Positions 25,612 to 34,614 are shown, counted from the stretch's first letter. The stretch is DNA of 64,000 nucleotides from DATKJS01 sp964551995 (GCA_964551995.1 CAZKFD010000032.1:1-64000); one strand, 5' to 3'. Notes: generated by a model not told the origin, from the sequence alone. Translations and numbers: made by a program.

Positions 25612-27380
25612 AAGTCAAAGGCGTTTTCCACAAGCTTCTCAGGATCAACCTGACTGATCAAGCTTTTTCCTACGAGGAGATTCCCGATGAGCTTTTGCGC
25701 CGGACCCTGGGCGGAAAGGGGCTGGGAATGGCGCTCCTCGAGGCGGAGAACCCGCCCGGCGTCGACCCGCTGTCGCCCGAAAACCGGTTCATCCTGACCG
25801 TCGGCCCCGTCACGGGGTCGGCGATGTGGGGGCAGTCGCGTTTCGCGGCCTTCGCCAAGAGCCCGGCCACGGGGGGCTTCGCCGAGTCCTACTGCGGCGG
25901 GACGGCGGCGCCGAAGATCAAGGGTTGTGGCATCGACGCCGTCGTCTTCGAAGGGCGGTCGCCCACCCTCGCGTTCGTCGTCGTCGACGAGCGGGGCGTG
26001 GCTTTCAAGGACGCTGCGCCGTACAGAGGGTGGACGACCGCTCTGGCCGAAGAGGCGCTGCTCAAGGTTTCTCCCCCGGGGGCGCGGGGCATGTCCATCG
26101 GTCCGGCCGGAGAGCGCGGCGTGCGTTTCGCCTGCGTCAAGTCGGACCGCTGGCGGAGCCTGGGGCGCTGCGGGCTTGGCGCCGTCCTCGGCGCCAAGAA
26201 CGTCAAGGGGATCTCGTTCAGCGGGGGGATGCGGGCGGAGATTGCGGACCCCGAGCTCATGCGGCAGGCCGTCCGGGACGTGGCGGAGAAGGGGAGAGAG
26301 CACCCGGTCTCGGCCCTCTACCGGAAGTACGGGACGCCGATGCAGGTCGCTGCGACGAATGCCCAGAACTGCTTCCCGACGCGGTACTGGAGATCGGGGC
26401 ATTTCTCGGGCTGGGAAAACCTCTCGGCCGAATACATGGTCGCGAACTTCGACGTCGTTTCCCACCCCTGCCCGAACTGCTTCCTCCAGTGCACGAAATT
26501 CACGCGCGTCCGGAGGGGCCGGCACGCGGGCCTCGAGATCGAGGGGCCGGAGTACGAGACGATCTACGCCCTCGGCGGGCTCAACCTCGTCGAGAGCCTG
26601 GAGGAAGTGGCCTGGCTCAACGACCTCTGCGACAAGCTGGGCCTCGACACGATGAGCGCGGGCAACATCGCCGCCTTCGCCGTCGAGGCGCGGAAGCGCG
26701 GCCGGCTCGGCTGGGACATCGACTACAACCAGCCCGACAGGATGGCCGAGCTCTTCCGGCTCATCGCCGCGGGCGAGGACGTCGGCGCGGTGCTGGGGCA
26801 GGGGATCCGGCGGGCGGCAGTGGAACTCGGGCTCGAGGACCTGGCCGTCCACGTCAAGGGGCTCGAGCCGGCCGGCTTCGAGCCGCGCGCGCTCAAGGGC
26901 ATGGCTCTGGCCTACGCCACGGCGGCCCGGGGGGCGTGCCACCTGAGGGGAACGTTCTACAAGGCCGAGCTCTCGGGCCTCGAGGATAAAGAGCGGATTC
27001 CGGGCAAGGCGGCCCATTTCGTCGACTACGAGGACCGGGCGGCCCTCTTTGACTGCCTCGTCCTCTGCCGCTTCTTCCGGGACATCGTCCTCTGGGAGGA
27101 GCTCGGGACGACCATCGCCGCGGCGACCGGCCTCGCGTTTTCGAAGCGCGAACTCGAGGACCTGGCGAACGAGGTGACGCAACGGACGCGCGCCTTCAAC
27201 GCCCGCGAAGGGCTCGGCGCGGAGGAGGACCGGCTGCCGGAGCGGCTGCTCCGGGAGAAGACCGAGGAGGGCGCGTCCCTGCGGGCCGAAGATCTCGCCA
27301 TCATGCTGCGCGAGTACAACGCCATCCGGTCGAGATCGGAGATTGGGGTCGGACCATACGATCTCACACAAAAAAAATAA
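25608..27380 (+). CDS. aor: Aldehyde:ferredoxin oxidoreductase family (tungsto/molybdopterin) protein
   Basis: About 590 residues. AOR-family N-terminus (VFHKLLRINLTDQAFSYEEIP, then LGGKGLGMALL), GPVTGSAMWGQSRFA, the cluster ligands CPNCFLQC with the distal Cys in LFDCLVLC, and pterin-binding segments. Oxidises aldehydes to acids with ferredoxin, or reduces acids. The homology begins before the first ATG/GTG/TTG candidate with family sense: the frame opens after TAG 25596, leaving CTG 25608 as the only good start, overlapping the previous stop (CTGA). TTG 25695 would delete ~29 conserved residues. The last ~16 residues (SRSEIGVGPYDLTQKK) diverge from the family end. Confidence 0.88.
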   Translation: MKVKGVFHKLLRINLTDQAFSYEEIPDELLRRTLGGKGLGMALLEAENPPGVDPLSPENRFILTVGPVTGSAMWGQSRFAAFAKSPATGGFAESYCGGTAAPKIKGCGIDAVVFEGRSPTLAFVVVDERGVAFKDAAPYRGWTTALAEEALLKVSPPGARGMSIGPAGERGVRFACVKSDRWRSLGRCGLGAVLGAKNVKGISFSGGMRAEIADPELMRQAVRDVAEKGREHPVSALYRKYGTPMQVAATNAQNCFPTRYWRSGHFSGWENLSAEYMVANFDVVSHPCPNCFLQCTKFTRVRRGRHAGLEIEGPEYETIYALGGLNLVESLEEVAWLNDLCDKLGLDTMSAGNIAAFAVEARKRGRLGWDIDYNQPDRMAELFRLIAAGEDVGAVLGQGIRRAAVELGLEDLAVHVKGLEPAGFEPRALKGMALAYATAARGACHLRGTFYKAELSGLEDKERIPGKAAHFVDYEDRAALFDCLVLCRFFRDIVLWEELGTTIAAATGLAFSKRELEDLANEVTQRTRAFNAREGLGAEEDRLPERLLREKTEEGASLRAEDLAIMLREYNAIRSRSEIGVGPYDLTQKK

Positions 27381-27410
27381 ATTAGACCCGTTCTTAGGGC
27401 CATTTTCCGC

Positions 27411-27518
27411 CTTAAGCCCCTGTTTTTGCCGTCAGAAACGGGGACTTAAGGAACGCCCGGAATCTGATCTCCCGAATCCTTAAGTCCCATTTTTCGGGAT
27501 CGAAAACGAGGACTTAAG
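27411..27518. repeat. Two REP-like CTTAAG hairpins
   Basis: Hairpin 1 pairs CTTAAGCCCCTGTTT (from 27411) with AAACGGGGACTTAAG (27436-27450). Hairpin 2 pairs CTTAAGTCCCATTTTTCG (27479-27496) with CGAAAACGAGGACTTAAG (27501-27518). The four arms are copies of one ~15-nt motif. Paired imperfect palindromes of this kind between genes resemble REP/BIME elements mobilised by REP-associated transposases; none is encoded here. They may also act as the aor terminator. The remaining gap to 27680 has no supported gene. Confidence 0.6.
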
Positions 27519-27680
27519 CATAGGCCTATTCGTCGGCGTTTCGACGATGGTCGTCTATCTCTTGATGGGCTGCAGGCTCCTCTTGGTCTCAATCGAAAAA
27601 GATATAGTTTTCGGAGGCCTTTTGGGGTTGGCCCTTGAATTGGTCTGGAAGGCTTCCGTACGCCTGAAATCTGGAAAACC

Positions 27681-28349
27681 TCAAATCGCAAAGGCCGAAA
27701 GCTGAGCCACGACCGACCGGAACGATTCCGGCTCCGGCGCCTCGATCTTCAGACGCTCGCCCGAGGGCAGGGCGAATTCGATCTCCAGGGCGTGGAGCAT
27801 CAACCGCGGGTATTCCTTCTGCACGTCCCAGTCGCCGTACCTGAGGTCGCCCGCGATCGGGTGCCCGAGGTCGTAAAGGTGAACGCGGATCTGGTGGCGC
27901 CGCCCGGTGAGCGGGAAGGCGCGGAGGAGCGTGTGCCTTCTCAGGCGCCTGACGACCTTGAACTCGGTCGTCGAGGGCTTGCCCCGCTTCGCGTCGACGC
28001 CCATGCGCCCCGAGCCGAACTCGCGGACGGGATTGTCGATGATCCCCCTGTTGGCATTCATGACCCCCAGGACGAGGGCCAGGTAGGCCTTCCGGACATC
28101 GCGCCGTTCGAACGCGGCATTGAGGAAGCGATGGCTCCCGGGGTTCTTGGCGAAGACGATGACGCCGCTCGCCTCCCGGTCGAGCCGGTGGACCGGGTAA
28201 AGCCTTCCCGTATAAACCCCGCTGCCGCTCACGAGCGCGGGGAGGCCGCCCTGCCCCGCCTCGGAGACTGAAACGACGCCCTCGGGCTTGTCGACGGCCA
28301 GAAAATCGTCGTCTTCATAGAGGACGGGGACGGCGGCAGGGACGGTCAC
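27681..28349 (-). CDS. RluA-family 23S rRNA/tRNA pseudouridine synthase
   Basis: 222 residues, GTG start at 28349 overlapping the preceding stop (GTGA). Catalytic Asp in VHRLDREASGVIVFAKN, plus DDFLAVDKPEGVVSV and GRRHQIRVHLYDLGHPIAGD. No S4 RNA-binding domain, so it is the short RluA/RluC-relative type. Converts uridine to pseudouridine in rRNA or tRNA; the exact target cannot be told. Confidence 0.9.
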   Translation of the reverse strand: MTVPAAVPVLYEDDDFLAVDKPEGVVSVSEAGQGGLPALVSGSGVYTGRLYPVHRLDREASGVIVFAKNPGSHRFLNAAFERRDVRKAYLALVLGVMNANRGIIDNPVREFGSGRMGVDAKRGKPSTTEFKVVRRLRRHTLLRAFPLTGRRHQIRVHLYDLGHPIAGDLRYGDWDVQKEYPRLMLHALEIEFALPSGERLKIEAPEPESFRSVVAQLSAFAI

Positions 28350-28831
28350 TTGACCTGGAATTCCTTGCTCTCGAGCTTCTCCCGGGCCATCTGCTTCTCC
28401 CGGGCGGCCTCGGGGTTAGGCTGCAGGCCGGGCTCCGTGTCGATCACGAACTCGAGATCCTGCCGCGCCTTCGCCACGTCCTTCAGGGCCAGATAGGTGT
28501 CGGCGAGGTAGATGCGGGTCAGCCCGACGCAGGGGCCCATCCTCTCGGATTTCAGGAGTTGCTCGAGCGATTTCTGCTTGCCGCTGCCGAAGATCCCGGG
28601 CAGCTCGTAGTACATCCGCCCCAGGGCTCGGTCTGGGCCGCCGTCGTCGTAGGACGGGTCGATGGCCAGCTCCTTGTTCATCTCATCCTTGATTGAGCCG
28701 ACAAGGGACAAGCCGCTCAGGACGCCCTTGGCCTGGCCGTACACGCCGTAGTCCACGCCCAGCCAGTAGTGGCCCTCGGGCCTGCCGGGGCCGAGCACGA
28801 GCAGCCCGAGGAAACCGGCTCTCGTCCTCAT
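28346..28831 (-). CDS. TPR-like (TRAP-associated TatT-type) protein, shortened
   Basis: 161 residues from ATG 28831. After a short hydrophobic start (MRTRAGFLGLLVLG) it goes directly into EGHYWLGVDYGVYGQAKG, IKDEMNKELAIDPSYDDGG, ALGRMYYELPGIFG and IYLADTYLALKDVAKARQDLEFVI, which match the C-terminal part of TatT-type TPR proteins. About 80-100 residues usual between signal and this point appear to be missing, without a frame break. GAGAGG ribosome site upstream. It precedes the pseudouridine synthase with an overlap. Confidence 0.65.
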   Translation of the reverse strand: MRTRAGFLGLLVLGPGRPEGHYWLGVDYGVYGQAKGVLSGLSLVGSIKDEMNKELAIDPSYDDGGPDRALGRMYYELPGIFGSGKQKSLEQLLKSERMGPCVGLTRIYLADTYLALKDVAKARQDLEFVIDTEPGLQPNPEAAREKQMAREKLESKEFQVK

Positions 28832-28891
28832 TCCCGCGCCTCTCTTCAGGACGATATATACCACAAAGCCCCGGCCGGCAAAAGCGCGCTC

Positions 28892-28921
28892 TTGACACCT
28901 CTCCGCCGGCGGGCCTATCAT
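28892..28921 (+). promoter_or_regulatory. Promoter of the DUF1801 gene
   Basis: TTGACA (28892-28897), 18 bp, TATCAT (28916-28921), with the ATG at 28946. Confidence 0.6.
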
Positions 28922-28945
28922 CGGGCCGATCGCGAAAAGAGGTGC

Positions 28946-29371
28946 ATGGACAGACGCCGCGCTGCGTTCCGGACGATTGACGAATACATCGCCTCGTTTC
29001 CAGAAGACGTCCGGAAGACGCTCCGGGAATTGCGGGAAACGGTACAGGAGGCCGCCCCGGGCGCAGAGGAGAGAATCAGCTACGGGATCCCCACGTTCGC
29101 CCTGGAAGGCTACGTGGTCCACTTCGCGGCCTTCCGGAAGCACATCGGATTTTACCCGACGTCGAGCGGGATCCGGGCCTTCAGGCGAGAGCTGGCCGGC
29201 TATGAGCTCGCCAGAGGGACCGTCCGGTTCCCCATCGGACGGCCGTTGCCGCTGGAGCTGATCGGCCGGATTGTCCGGTTCAGGGTGGCGGAGAACCTGA
29301 AACGGGCCGGGAAGAGAACGGGGAAAAGGGGCGGGAAAGGCCTCTCGGTTTCGGGCCAGTCCAGGTCCTGA
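28946..29371 (+). CDS. DUF1801 (YdhG-like) protein
   Basis: 141 residues from ATG 28946. Family segments: FRTIDEYIASFPEDVRKTLRELRETV, PGAEERISYGIPTF and HIGFYPTSSGI. YdhG-like proteins adopt a frataxin-like fold and some are proposed iron chaperones; function here is uncertain. The C-terminal ~20 residues are Lys/Gly/Arg-rich. Monocistronic, with its own promoter, and convergent with mocA. Confidence 0.82.
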   Translation: MDRRRAAFRTIDEYIASFPEDVRKTLRELRETVQEAAPGAEERISYGIPTFALEGYVVHFAAFRKHIGFYPTSSGIRAFRRELAGYELARGTVRFPIGRPLPLELIGRIVRFRVAENLKRAGKRTGKRGGKGLSVSGQSRS

Positions 29372-29427
29372 GGAGCGGGCAGCCTTCAGATACTCCCTCC
29401 CTTAGCCCGGGCGGCCGGACGGCGGCG

Positions 29428-30027
29428 TCATCCTTTTTTCCCCGGCGTTCGGCCGGTTTCCTTCCGGTAGTCTCCGGGACGGTCCAGGTCCTTGAGGATG
29501 CCGGCCGCCTCGACGGGGACCTCGAGAACGTCTTCGGGGTGGCCGCGTACAAGCTGCTGTAGCCCGATCGCTGGGTCGAGCCCGAGGATCTCGCTCTTGT
29601 AACCTGCGTCGATCAGGACGGGGTGGCCGCGGCGTCCCCCGTGCACTGGGACGATGATGCCCCGGGTGCCGTCCTTGTATGCCCGGACGAGGCCGTCGAC
29701 GATCTCCCGGGACACGGACGGCTGGTCACCCAGCATCACGACGGCCGCCCGGGTTCCGCCTGGCAGGGCCCGGAAGCCGGCCTGGACCGACGAGAGCATC
29801 CCCGAGCGATAGTTCTCGTTGACGGCGAACGTCAGCGGGTAAGACTGCAGGACTTCCTTGACTTTCTCGCGGTCCGCCCCCAGGACAACCAGGGTTTCCT
29901 CGACGCTCGATTCGAGCGCCGTGCGGACGATGGTCTCGATAACCGTGCAGCTGCCGAAAGGCAGGAGGAGCTTCTGCGTTCCCATCCTCCGGGACTCGCC
30001 GGCGGCGAGGACGATGGCGCAGATCAT
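29428..30027 (-). CDS. mocA: MocA-type molybdenum-cofactor nucleotidyltransferase
   Basis: 199 residues from ATG 30027. Nucleotidyltransferase signature IVLAAGESRRMGTQKLLLPF at the N-terminus, MLGDQPSVSREIVD, and GHPVLID. MocA joins CMP to molybdopterin, making the cytosine-dinucleotide cofactor used by enzymes of the PaoC/xanthine dehydrogenase class. Its start overlaps the XdhC-like stop (ATGA) and the structural genes lie upstream in the same orientation, so the group forms a maturation-plus-enzyme cluster. Confidence 0.88.
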   Translation of the reverse strand: MICAIVLAAGESRRMGTQKLLLPFGSCTVIETIVRTALESSVEETLVVLGADREKVKEVLQSYPLTFAVNENYRSGMLSSVQAGFRALPGGTRAAVVMLGDQPSVSREIVDGLVRAYKDGTRGIIVPVHGGRRGHPVLIDAGYKSEILGLDPAIGLQQLVRGHPEDVLEVPVEAAGILKDLDRPGDYRKETGRTPGKKG

Positions 30028-31079
30028 GGCTCGTCCTTCTCTTTCCGCCCCGCCCGGACGAGGACGAGCTCCGCGGCGATGCTGACGGCGATCTCCTCGA
30101 CGGTCTTCGAGCGGATCTCGAGGCCGATCGGGGCATGGATTTCGGCCCACTCCTCCACGGTCGCCCAGCCCGCTTCCAGGAACTCGCGGCGCATGAGGTC
30201 GACCTTGGTCTGGCTGCCGATCATTCCGACATACGCGGCGCCGCGGCCGATGACCGCCCGGAGCGCCTCGGCGTCCCCCTCGTGCCCGCGCGTCACGATG
30301 ACGAAGAAGTTGTCGGGCGAGTCCGGGACCGCCCGGAGCGCGTCGGCGATGCCGCCGACGACGATCCGGTCCGCCTCGGGGATGTTGCCGGCGTTGGCGA
30401 ACTCGGTCCGGTCGTCGATGACCGTGACCTCGAAGTCGAGCAGGCTGCCCAGCCGGGCCACGGCCCGGCCCACGTGGCCGGCGCCGGCGATGACCAGCCG
30501 CGGCAGCGGACGGACCGGCTCCGCGAAGACGGAGAAATCGTCGAACTTCCAGAGCTTTGCCCTTCCCGCGGCCAGGACGGCGGCCAGGTCCGGCGGCCCG
30601 ATGGCCGCGGCGTGCGGCCGCCCCGGGTCCGAAAAGCCGCTCTCCGGGACCCACTCGCGCGCCGTGTGGACAAATTCCCCCCCGAGGGGCCGGATCATTG
30701 TCAGGATGAGACCCGGCCGCCGTTTCCGGAAGCCTTCCAGGGCCAGCTCGAAGACGGGGCGGGCGTCCGCGACGAGGGGGTCGACCAGAACAGCCGCGGC
30801 CCCGCCGCAGACGGCACCCTCCTTGTCGCCGATGTCGGCGTCCAGCCGGAATTCCGCGAGCCTCGGGCGCTTGTCTTCGAGCGCCCGGAGGGCGATGGCC
30901 TGCGTCCGGCCCTCGAGGACGCCGCCGCCGATCGTGCCGGCCACGAGGCCGTGGTCCCCGAAGATCGCCGTGGCCCCCGGGACCTGGGGCGTCGAGCCCT
31001 CGGCCTCAACGATCGTCGCCAGCACGGGCCGCTTCTCCCGGATGACCGTTTCGAGCAGTTTCGGTAAGCTGTATTTCAT
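30024..31079 (-). CDS. xdhC: XdhC/PaoD-type molybdoenzyme maturation factor
   Basis: 351 residues: an N-terminal XdhC/CoxI domain (VLATIVEAEGSTPQVPGA, GTIGGGVLEG) and a C-terminal Rossmann domain (RLVIAGAGHVGRAVARL; YVGMIGSQTKVDLMRREF). These proteins bind the mature molybdenum cofactor, promote its sulfuration and insert it into the large subunit. PaoD is the equivalent in E. coli. Separated from the paoB-like gene by 277 bp that contain an inverted-repeat element. Confidence 0.9.
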   Translation of the reverse strand: MKYSLPKLLETVIREKRPVLATIVEAEGSTPQVPGATAIFGDHGLVAGTIGGGVLEGRTQAIALRALEDKRPRLAEFRLDADIGDKEGAVCGGAAAVLVDPLVADARPVFELALEGFRKRRPGLILTMIRPLGGEFVHTAREWVPESGFSDPGRPHAAAIGPPDLAAVLAAGRAKLWKFDDFSVFAEPVRPLPRLVIAGAGHVGRAVARLGSLLDFEVTVIDDRTEFANAGNIPEADRIVVGGIADALRAVPDSPDNFFVIVTRGHEGDAEALRAVIGRGAAYVGMIGSQTKVDLMRREFLEAGWATVEEWAEIHAPIGLEIRSKTVEEIAVSIAAELVLVRAGRKEKDEP

Positions 31080-31106
31080 TGTACCTTTCTTAACGATTTA
31101 TTGGCT

Positions 31107-31354
31107 GGGGGTATGGGGATGGTCGAAGCGAGCCGTTCGAGGGTTTAGCCTTCCGCAGTCGGACGCTGAGGGCACCTGGGCTTCCGGGCGGCGAGGATGT
31201 GTGAGCACGCGGAAAGCGGGAACGAGGGCCTCAGATGCCATTAAGCCCGCTCCCCAGGCGCGGATCGAAATGCGCAGTTCCGCAGCCGCCGAGGCGGACG
31301 ACGGAGGAACGGCGTGAAAAACCCGAGTGCGAGCGAGACCATCTCCATACCCCC
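31107..31354. repeat. 248-bp segment bounded by 18-bp inverted repeats
   Basis: GGGGGTATGGGGATGGTC (31107-31124) is matched in inverse orientation at 31337-31354 with 17 of 18 positions. The segment fills nearly all of the space between xdhC and the paoB-like gene and holds no supported gene. The layout suits a MITE or a decayed insertion sequence; no clear target duplication was found. Confidence 0.45.
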
Positions 31355-31356
31355 AT

Positions 31357-32331
31357 TCAGAGAAGCGCGAGGACGGCCCGCTTCAGGGCCGCCGCGGCGA
31401 GGTCTTTCTTATAGGCGTTCTCCGCGAGCGGGCTGGCCTCCTTCAAGGCCTCGCCGGCCGCCGCGGCGACAAGGGCCTCCGTCACAGGCCGGCCCCGGAG
31501 CATGTCTTCGGCCTTCCTCATGCGCCACGGGACGGGGGCGACCCCTCCCGCGACGATGGCGATCTCGGAGAAGGCACGTCCCCTGACGACGCCCGTGACG
31601 GCGGCCGAGGCGAGGGCGAAATCCCACGTGCTCCGCTCCTTGATCTTGACGTAGGCACCCTTCTGGCCCGGGTTCGGTGCCGGGACCCGGACGTCCTTCA
31701 GGAACTGGCCCACGCCGAGAACATTCTCCCGGGTCACGTCGACCGACGGAAGCCTGTAGAACTCCTCGAGAGGCATAACCTTCTCGCCCGCCGCGCCTCC
31801 GATCGTGACCCGCGCCCCCAGGCTGATGAGGGCCGGAGCGAGGTCCGAGGGATAGACGATGAAGCAGGCGCTCCCGCCGAGGATGGCATGATATTTGTTC
31901 CGTCCCTGGAAGGCGAAGCAGTTGAAGCCGCCCTTCTTGCGGCAGACGACTGCCGGGTCGCGGAAGTACCAGCACCGCGGCCTCTGGCAGAGGTTGCCGC
32001 CGACCGTGCCCACGTTCCGCAGCTGAGGGGTCGCGAGCGACAACGCCGCTTCCTTGAGGATGGGGTAATCGCGGGCGACGCCGGGGTCCTCGGCGAGCTC
32101 GACGACGCGGGCTGCCGCCCCGATCCGCAGACCCTCCCGGTCCCGGGAAATGCCGGCGAGCGCCTCGATCCCCTGGAGGTCGACGACGATGTCGGGCGCG
32201 GCGACGCCGCTCTTAAGCGTGTCGATGAGGTCGGTGCCGCCGGCCATGAGGGCCGTGCCGGCTTTCGTTTCCGCCAGGAGGGCCGCGAGCTCGTCGAGCG
32301 TCTTCGGCTGCGCGATCCTGAACTCTTTCAT
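31357..32331 (-). CDS. paoB: PaoB-type FAD and [4Fe-4S] subunit of periplasmic aldehyde oxidoreductase
   Basis: 324 residues of the CO dehydrogenase medium-subunit family: FAD loops MAGGTDLIDTL and NVGTVGGNLCQRPRCWY. Between the FAD domains it has extra cysteines RPRCWYFRDPAVVC, GGFNC and GGSACFIVYPSDLA, the insertion that binds a [4Fe-4S] cluster in E. coli PaoB (YagS) and is missing in ordinary xanthine dehydrogenase. Transfers electrons between the [2Fe-2S] and molybdenum subunits. Overlaps the paoC-like stop (ATGA). Confidence 0.87.
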   Translation of the reverse strand: MKEFRIAQPKTLDELAALLAETKAGTALMAGGTDLIDTLKSGVAAPDIVVDLQGIEALAGISRDREGLRIGAAARVVELAEDPGVARDYPILKEAALSLATPQLRNVGTVGGNLCQRPRCWYFRDPAVVCRKKGGFNCFAFQGRNKYHAILGGSACFIVYPSDLAPALISLGARVTIGGAAGEKVMPLEEFYRLPSVDVTRENVLGVGQFLKDVRVPAPNPGQKGAYVKIKERSTWDFALASAAVTGVVRGRAFSEIAIVAGGVAPVPWRMRKAEDMLRGRPVTEALVAAAAGEALKEASPLAENAYKKDLAAAALKRAVLALL

Positions 32332-34613
32332 GATCCGGCCTCCTTGCGCTTGAGGGCCGCGAGGACCCTGTTGGGCGTCATGGGGATCCCGCCGACGTGG
32401 ACGCCGATGGCGTTGTAGACGGCGTTGGCGATGGCCGCCGAGCTCGGGATGCGGGGCGGTTCACCGAGGCCCTTTGCGCCGAGGTTGTTGAGCCTCGGGT
32501 CTGCGACGCCCACGAAGATCGTCGTGATCTCCTCCGGCATATCCAGGGCCGTCGCGATCTTGTAGTCGCGGAGGTTGGGGTTGACGGGATAGCCGAGCGT
32601 CGAGTCCATGACGCGCTCCTCGAACAGCCCGGCGCTCAGCCCCTGTGTAACCCCCCCGATGACCTGGCTCTCGGCCGTCTGCGGATCGATGATCTGGCCG
32701 CTCTCGTGCGCGGCGACGTACCGGAGGACCCGGATGCGGCCCGTTTCGCAGTCGACCTCGACCTCGGCGAAATGGGCGCCGAACGTGTTGAAGGCATACT
32801 TGTCGCCGGGGTAGCCGGATCGCTCGCCGTGGAAGACCGCTTCCCGGCGGAGCTCCCGGCAGGCCTCGGCGAAGCCGAGCGATTTTCCGGGAACGCCGCG
32901 GACGCCGAGGGTGCGATTCTCCAGGACGATCTCTTCGGGCTTGGCCTCGAGCTTTCGGGCCGCGACCTGCTTCAGGCGCTCGACGGCCTTGAGGGCCGCG
33001 TCCCGGACGGCCGGCGCGACCGAAGGCGTGGTCATGCTGCCGCCCGAGGCCGGCGCCCAGGGATAGTCGGAGCTGCCGATCCTCACCGTGATCTCGTGCG
33101 GTTCGAGGCCGAGGGTTTCGGCCGCGACGACGGCCATGTGCGTCCGCGTGCCGGTGCCGAGATCCTGCGTCCCGCAGACGACCTCGACACTCGCGTCGGG
33201 GTAGAGGACGACGTCGGCCAGGGTTCCCGGCACGCCGCCGCCCCACCACATGCTCGAGGCCATGCCGATGCCCCGGCGGACGGGGCCGCTCCCGTCGCCG
33301 GGCTTCCTGTTGCGCCGCTCCCAGCCGATGGCCTTGGCGCCGGCCTCGTAGCATTTGTCGAGGCCCTTGGTCGAATACGGGAGGCCGGTGTCGCCTCGGT
33401 TGCGGGTCGCGTAGTTTTTTTTCCGCAGCTCGAGGGGGTTCATGCCGATCGCCGCCGCCAGCTCGTCGATGAAGCTTTCGAGTCCCAACGCACCCTGGGT
33501 GTTCCCGGGCGCCCGCGTCGGGCGCGATTCTCCCGTGTTCGTGAAGACCGTGTACTCCTCGGCCTTGAAATTGGGGCAGCGGTAGAGCTCGGCCGTCATC
33601 TCGGCGACCTCGTCGCCGGGGCCCAGACCGCCGCTGGTGTAGTTGAGCACGCTGAGGGCGGTCAGCGTGCCGTCCCTCCGCACGCCCCCCTTGTAGGTCT
33701 GGCGGCTCGAGGGGCGGTAGCCGACGCAGAGGGAGTTGTCGCGGCGGCTCAGGACGATCTTGACGGGCCGGCCCGCCTCCCTGGCGAGAAGAGCGGCGAC
33801 GACGGTGTGCTCGTTGAGCCCGAGCTTGCTGCCGAACCCGCCGCCCATGTAGTTCTTGATGACCGTCACGTCGGCCTCCGGGATCTTTAGCGCCCGGGCG
33901 AGGCCGTCGCAGACTCCGTGGACGTTCTGCGTCGAATCGTACACCGTGAGCCGGCCCTCGTCCCAAGACGCGATGCTCGCGTGGGTCTCGGGGGGGTGGT
34001 GGATCTCGAAGTCCGTCTGGTAGGTCCGCTCGAGGACGACGTCCGCTTCCCGGAAGCCCTCCTCAACGTCGCCCCGGGCCGCCTCGTTGAGCTTCTCGAC
34101 GTTGGGCTTCCCCTCGCGGACCTGCGGGGCGCCCGGCTCCCGGGCTTTTTCCCATTCGACGACGGCCGGAAGGGCCTTGTATTCAACCTGGATGAGGGAG
34201 AGGGCCTTCTCGGCGGCGGCCTCGCTCACGGCGGCCACGGCCGCGACTTGGTCGCCGGTGTAGCGGACCTTCCCCTCCGCCAGCGGGATCGCGGCCACGA
34301 CCCCGGGCAGGCTCTTGGCCGGTCCGAGGTCGATCGACACGACCTCCGCCGCAGCGACCGGCGACCTCAGGATCTTTCCGGTGAGCAGGCCACGGAGTCG
34401 GATGTCGTGAGTATATTTGGCCTTTCCCATGACGATCAGGCGGCCGTCGATCCGGCGCGTGGATTTTCCGATGTACTTGTAGGCGGGCGTACCCGGCGCT
34501 TCCGGGGCTGCGGGAGCGGCCTGCGCGGGCGCGACGGCGCGGTCCTGGCCACGCGCCTCGGCGATATACATGCGGCTGTCGTTCCCGATGTCGGCTGGCG
34601 TCTTGCGGGCCAT
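32328..34613 (-). CDS. paoC: PaoC-type molybdenum-cofactor subunit
   Basis: 761 residues of the xanthine dehydrogenase/aldehyde oxidase large-subunit family: GGFGSKLGLNEHTVVAAL, TRAPGNTQGALGLESFIDE, GTQDLGTGTRTHMAVVAA and the base Glu in GAKGLGEPP near the C-terminus. The ~55-residue start is Ala/Pro-rich, with no Tat signal, as in PaoC, which is exported together with PaoA. Hydroxylates aldehydes or N-heterocycles; substrate not predictable. Followed by paoB-like and maturation genes. Confidence 0.9.
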   Translation of the reverse strand: MARKTPADIGNDSRMYIAEARGQDRAVAPAQAAPAAPEAPGTPAYKYIGKSTRRIDGRLIVMGKAKYTHDIRLRGLLTGKILRSPVAAAEVVSIDLGPAKSLPGVVAAIPLAEGKVRYTGDQVAAVAAVSEAAAEKALSLIQVEYKALPAVVEWEKAREPGAPQVREGKPNVEKLNEAARGDVEEGFREADVVLERTYQTDFEIHHPPETHASIASWDEGRLTVYDSTQNVHGVCDGLARALKIPEADVTVIKNYMGGGFGSKLGLNEHTVVAALLAREAGRPVKIVLSRRDNSLCVGYRPSSRQTYKGGVRRDGTLTALSVLNYTSGGLGPGDEVAEMTAELYRCPNFKAEEYTVFTNTGESRPTRAPGNTQGALGLESFIDELAAAIGMNPLELRKKNYATRNRGDTGLPYSTKGLDKCYEAGAKAIGWERRNRKPGDGSGPVRRGIGMASSMWWGGGVPGTLADVVLYPDASVEVVCGTQDLGTGTRTHMAVVAAETLGLEPHEITVRIGSSDYPWAPASGGSMTTPSVAPAVRDAALKAVERLKQVAARKLEAKPEEIVLENRTLGVRGVPGKSLGFAEACRELRREAVFHGERSGYPGDKYAFNTFGAHFAEVEVDCETGRIRVLRYVAAHESGQIIDPQTAESQVIGGVTQGLSAGLFEERVMDSTLGYPVNPNLRDYKIATALDMPEEITTIFVGVADPRLNNLGAKGLGEPPRIPSSAAIANAVYNAIGVHVGGIPMTPNRVLAALKRKEAGS

Positions 34614-34614
34614 C

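Noticed and set aside
27550..27706. Possible 51-codon hydrophobic plus-strand peptide (MVVYLLMGCRLLL...)
   Set aside because: No ribosome site, overlaps the pseudouridine synthase end, and no recognisable family; not listed as a gene.
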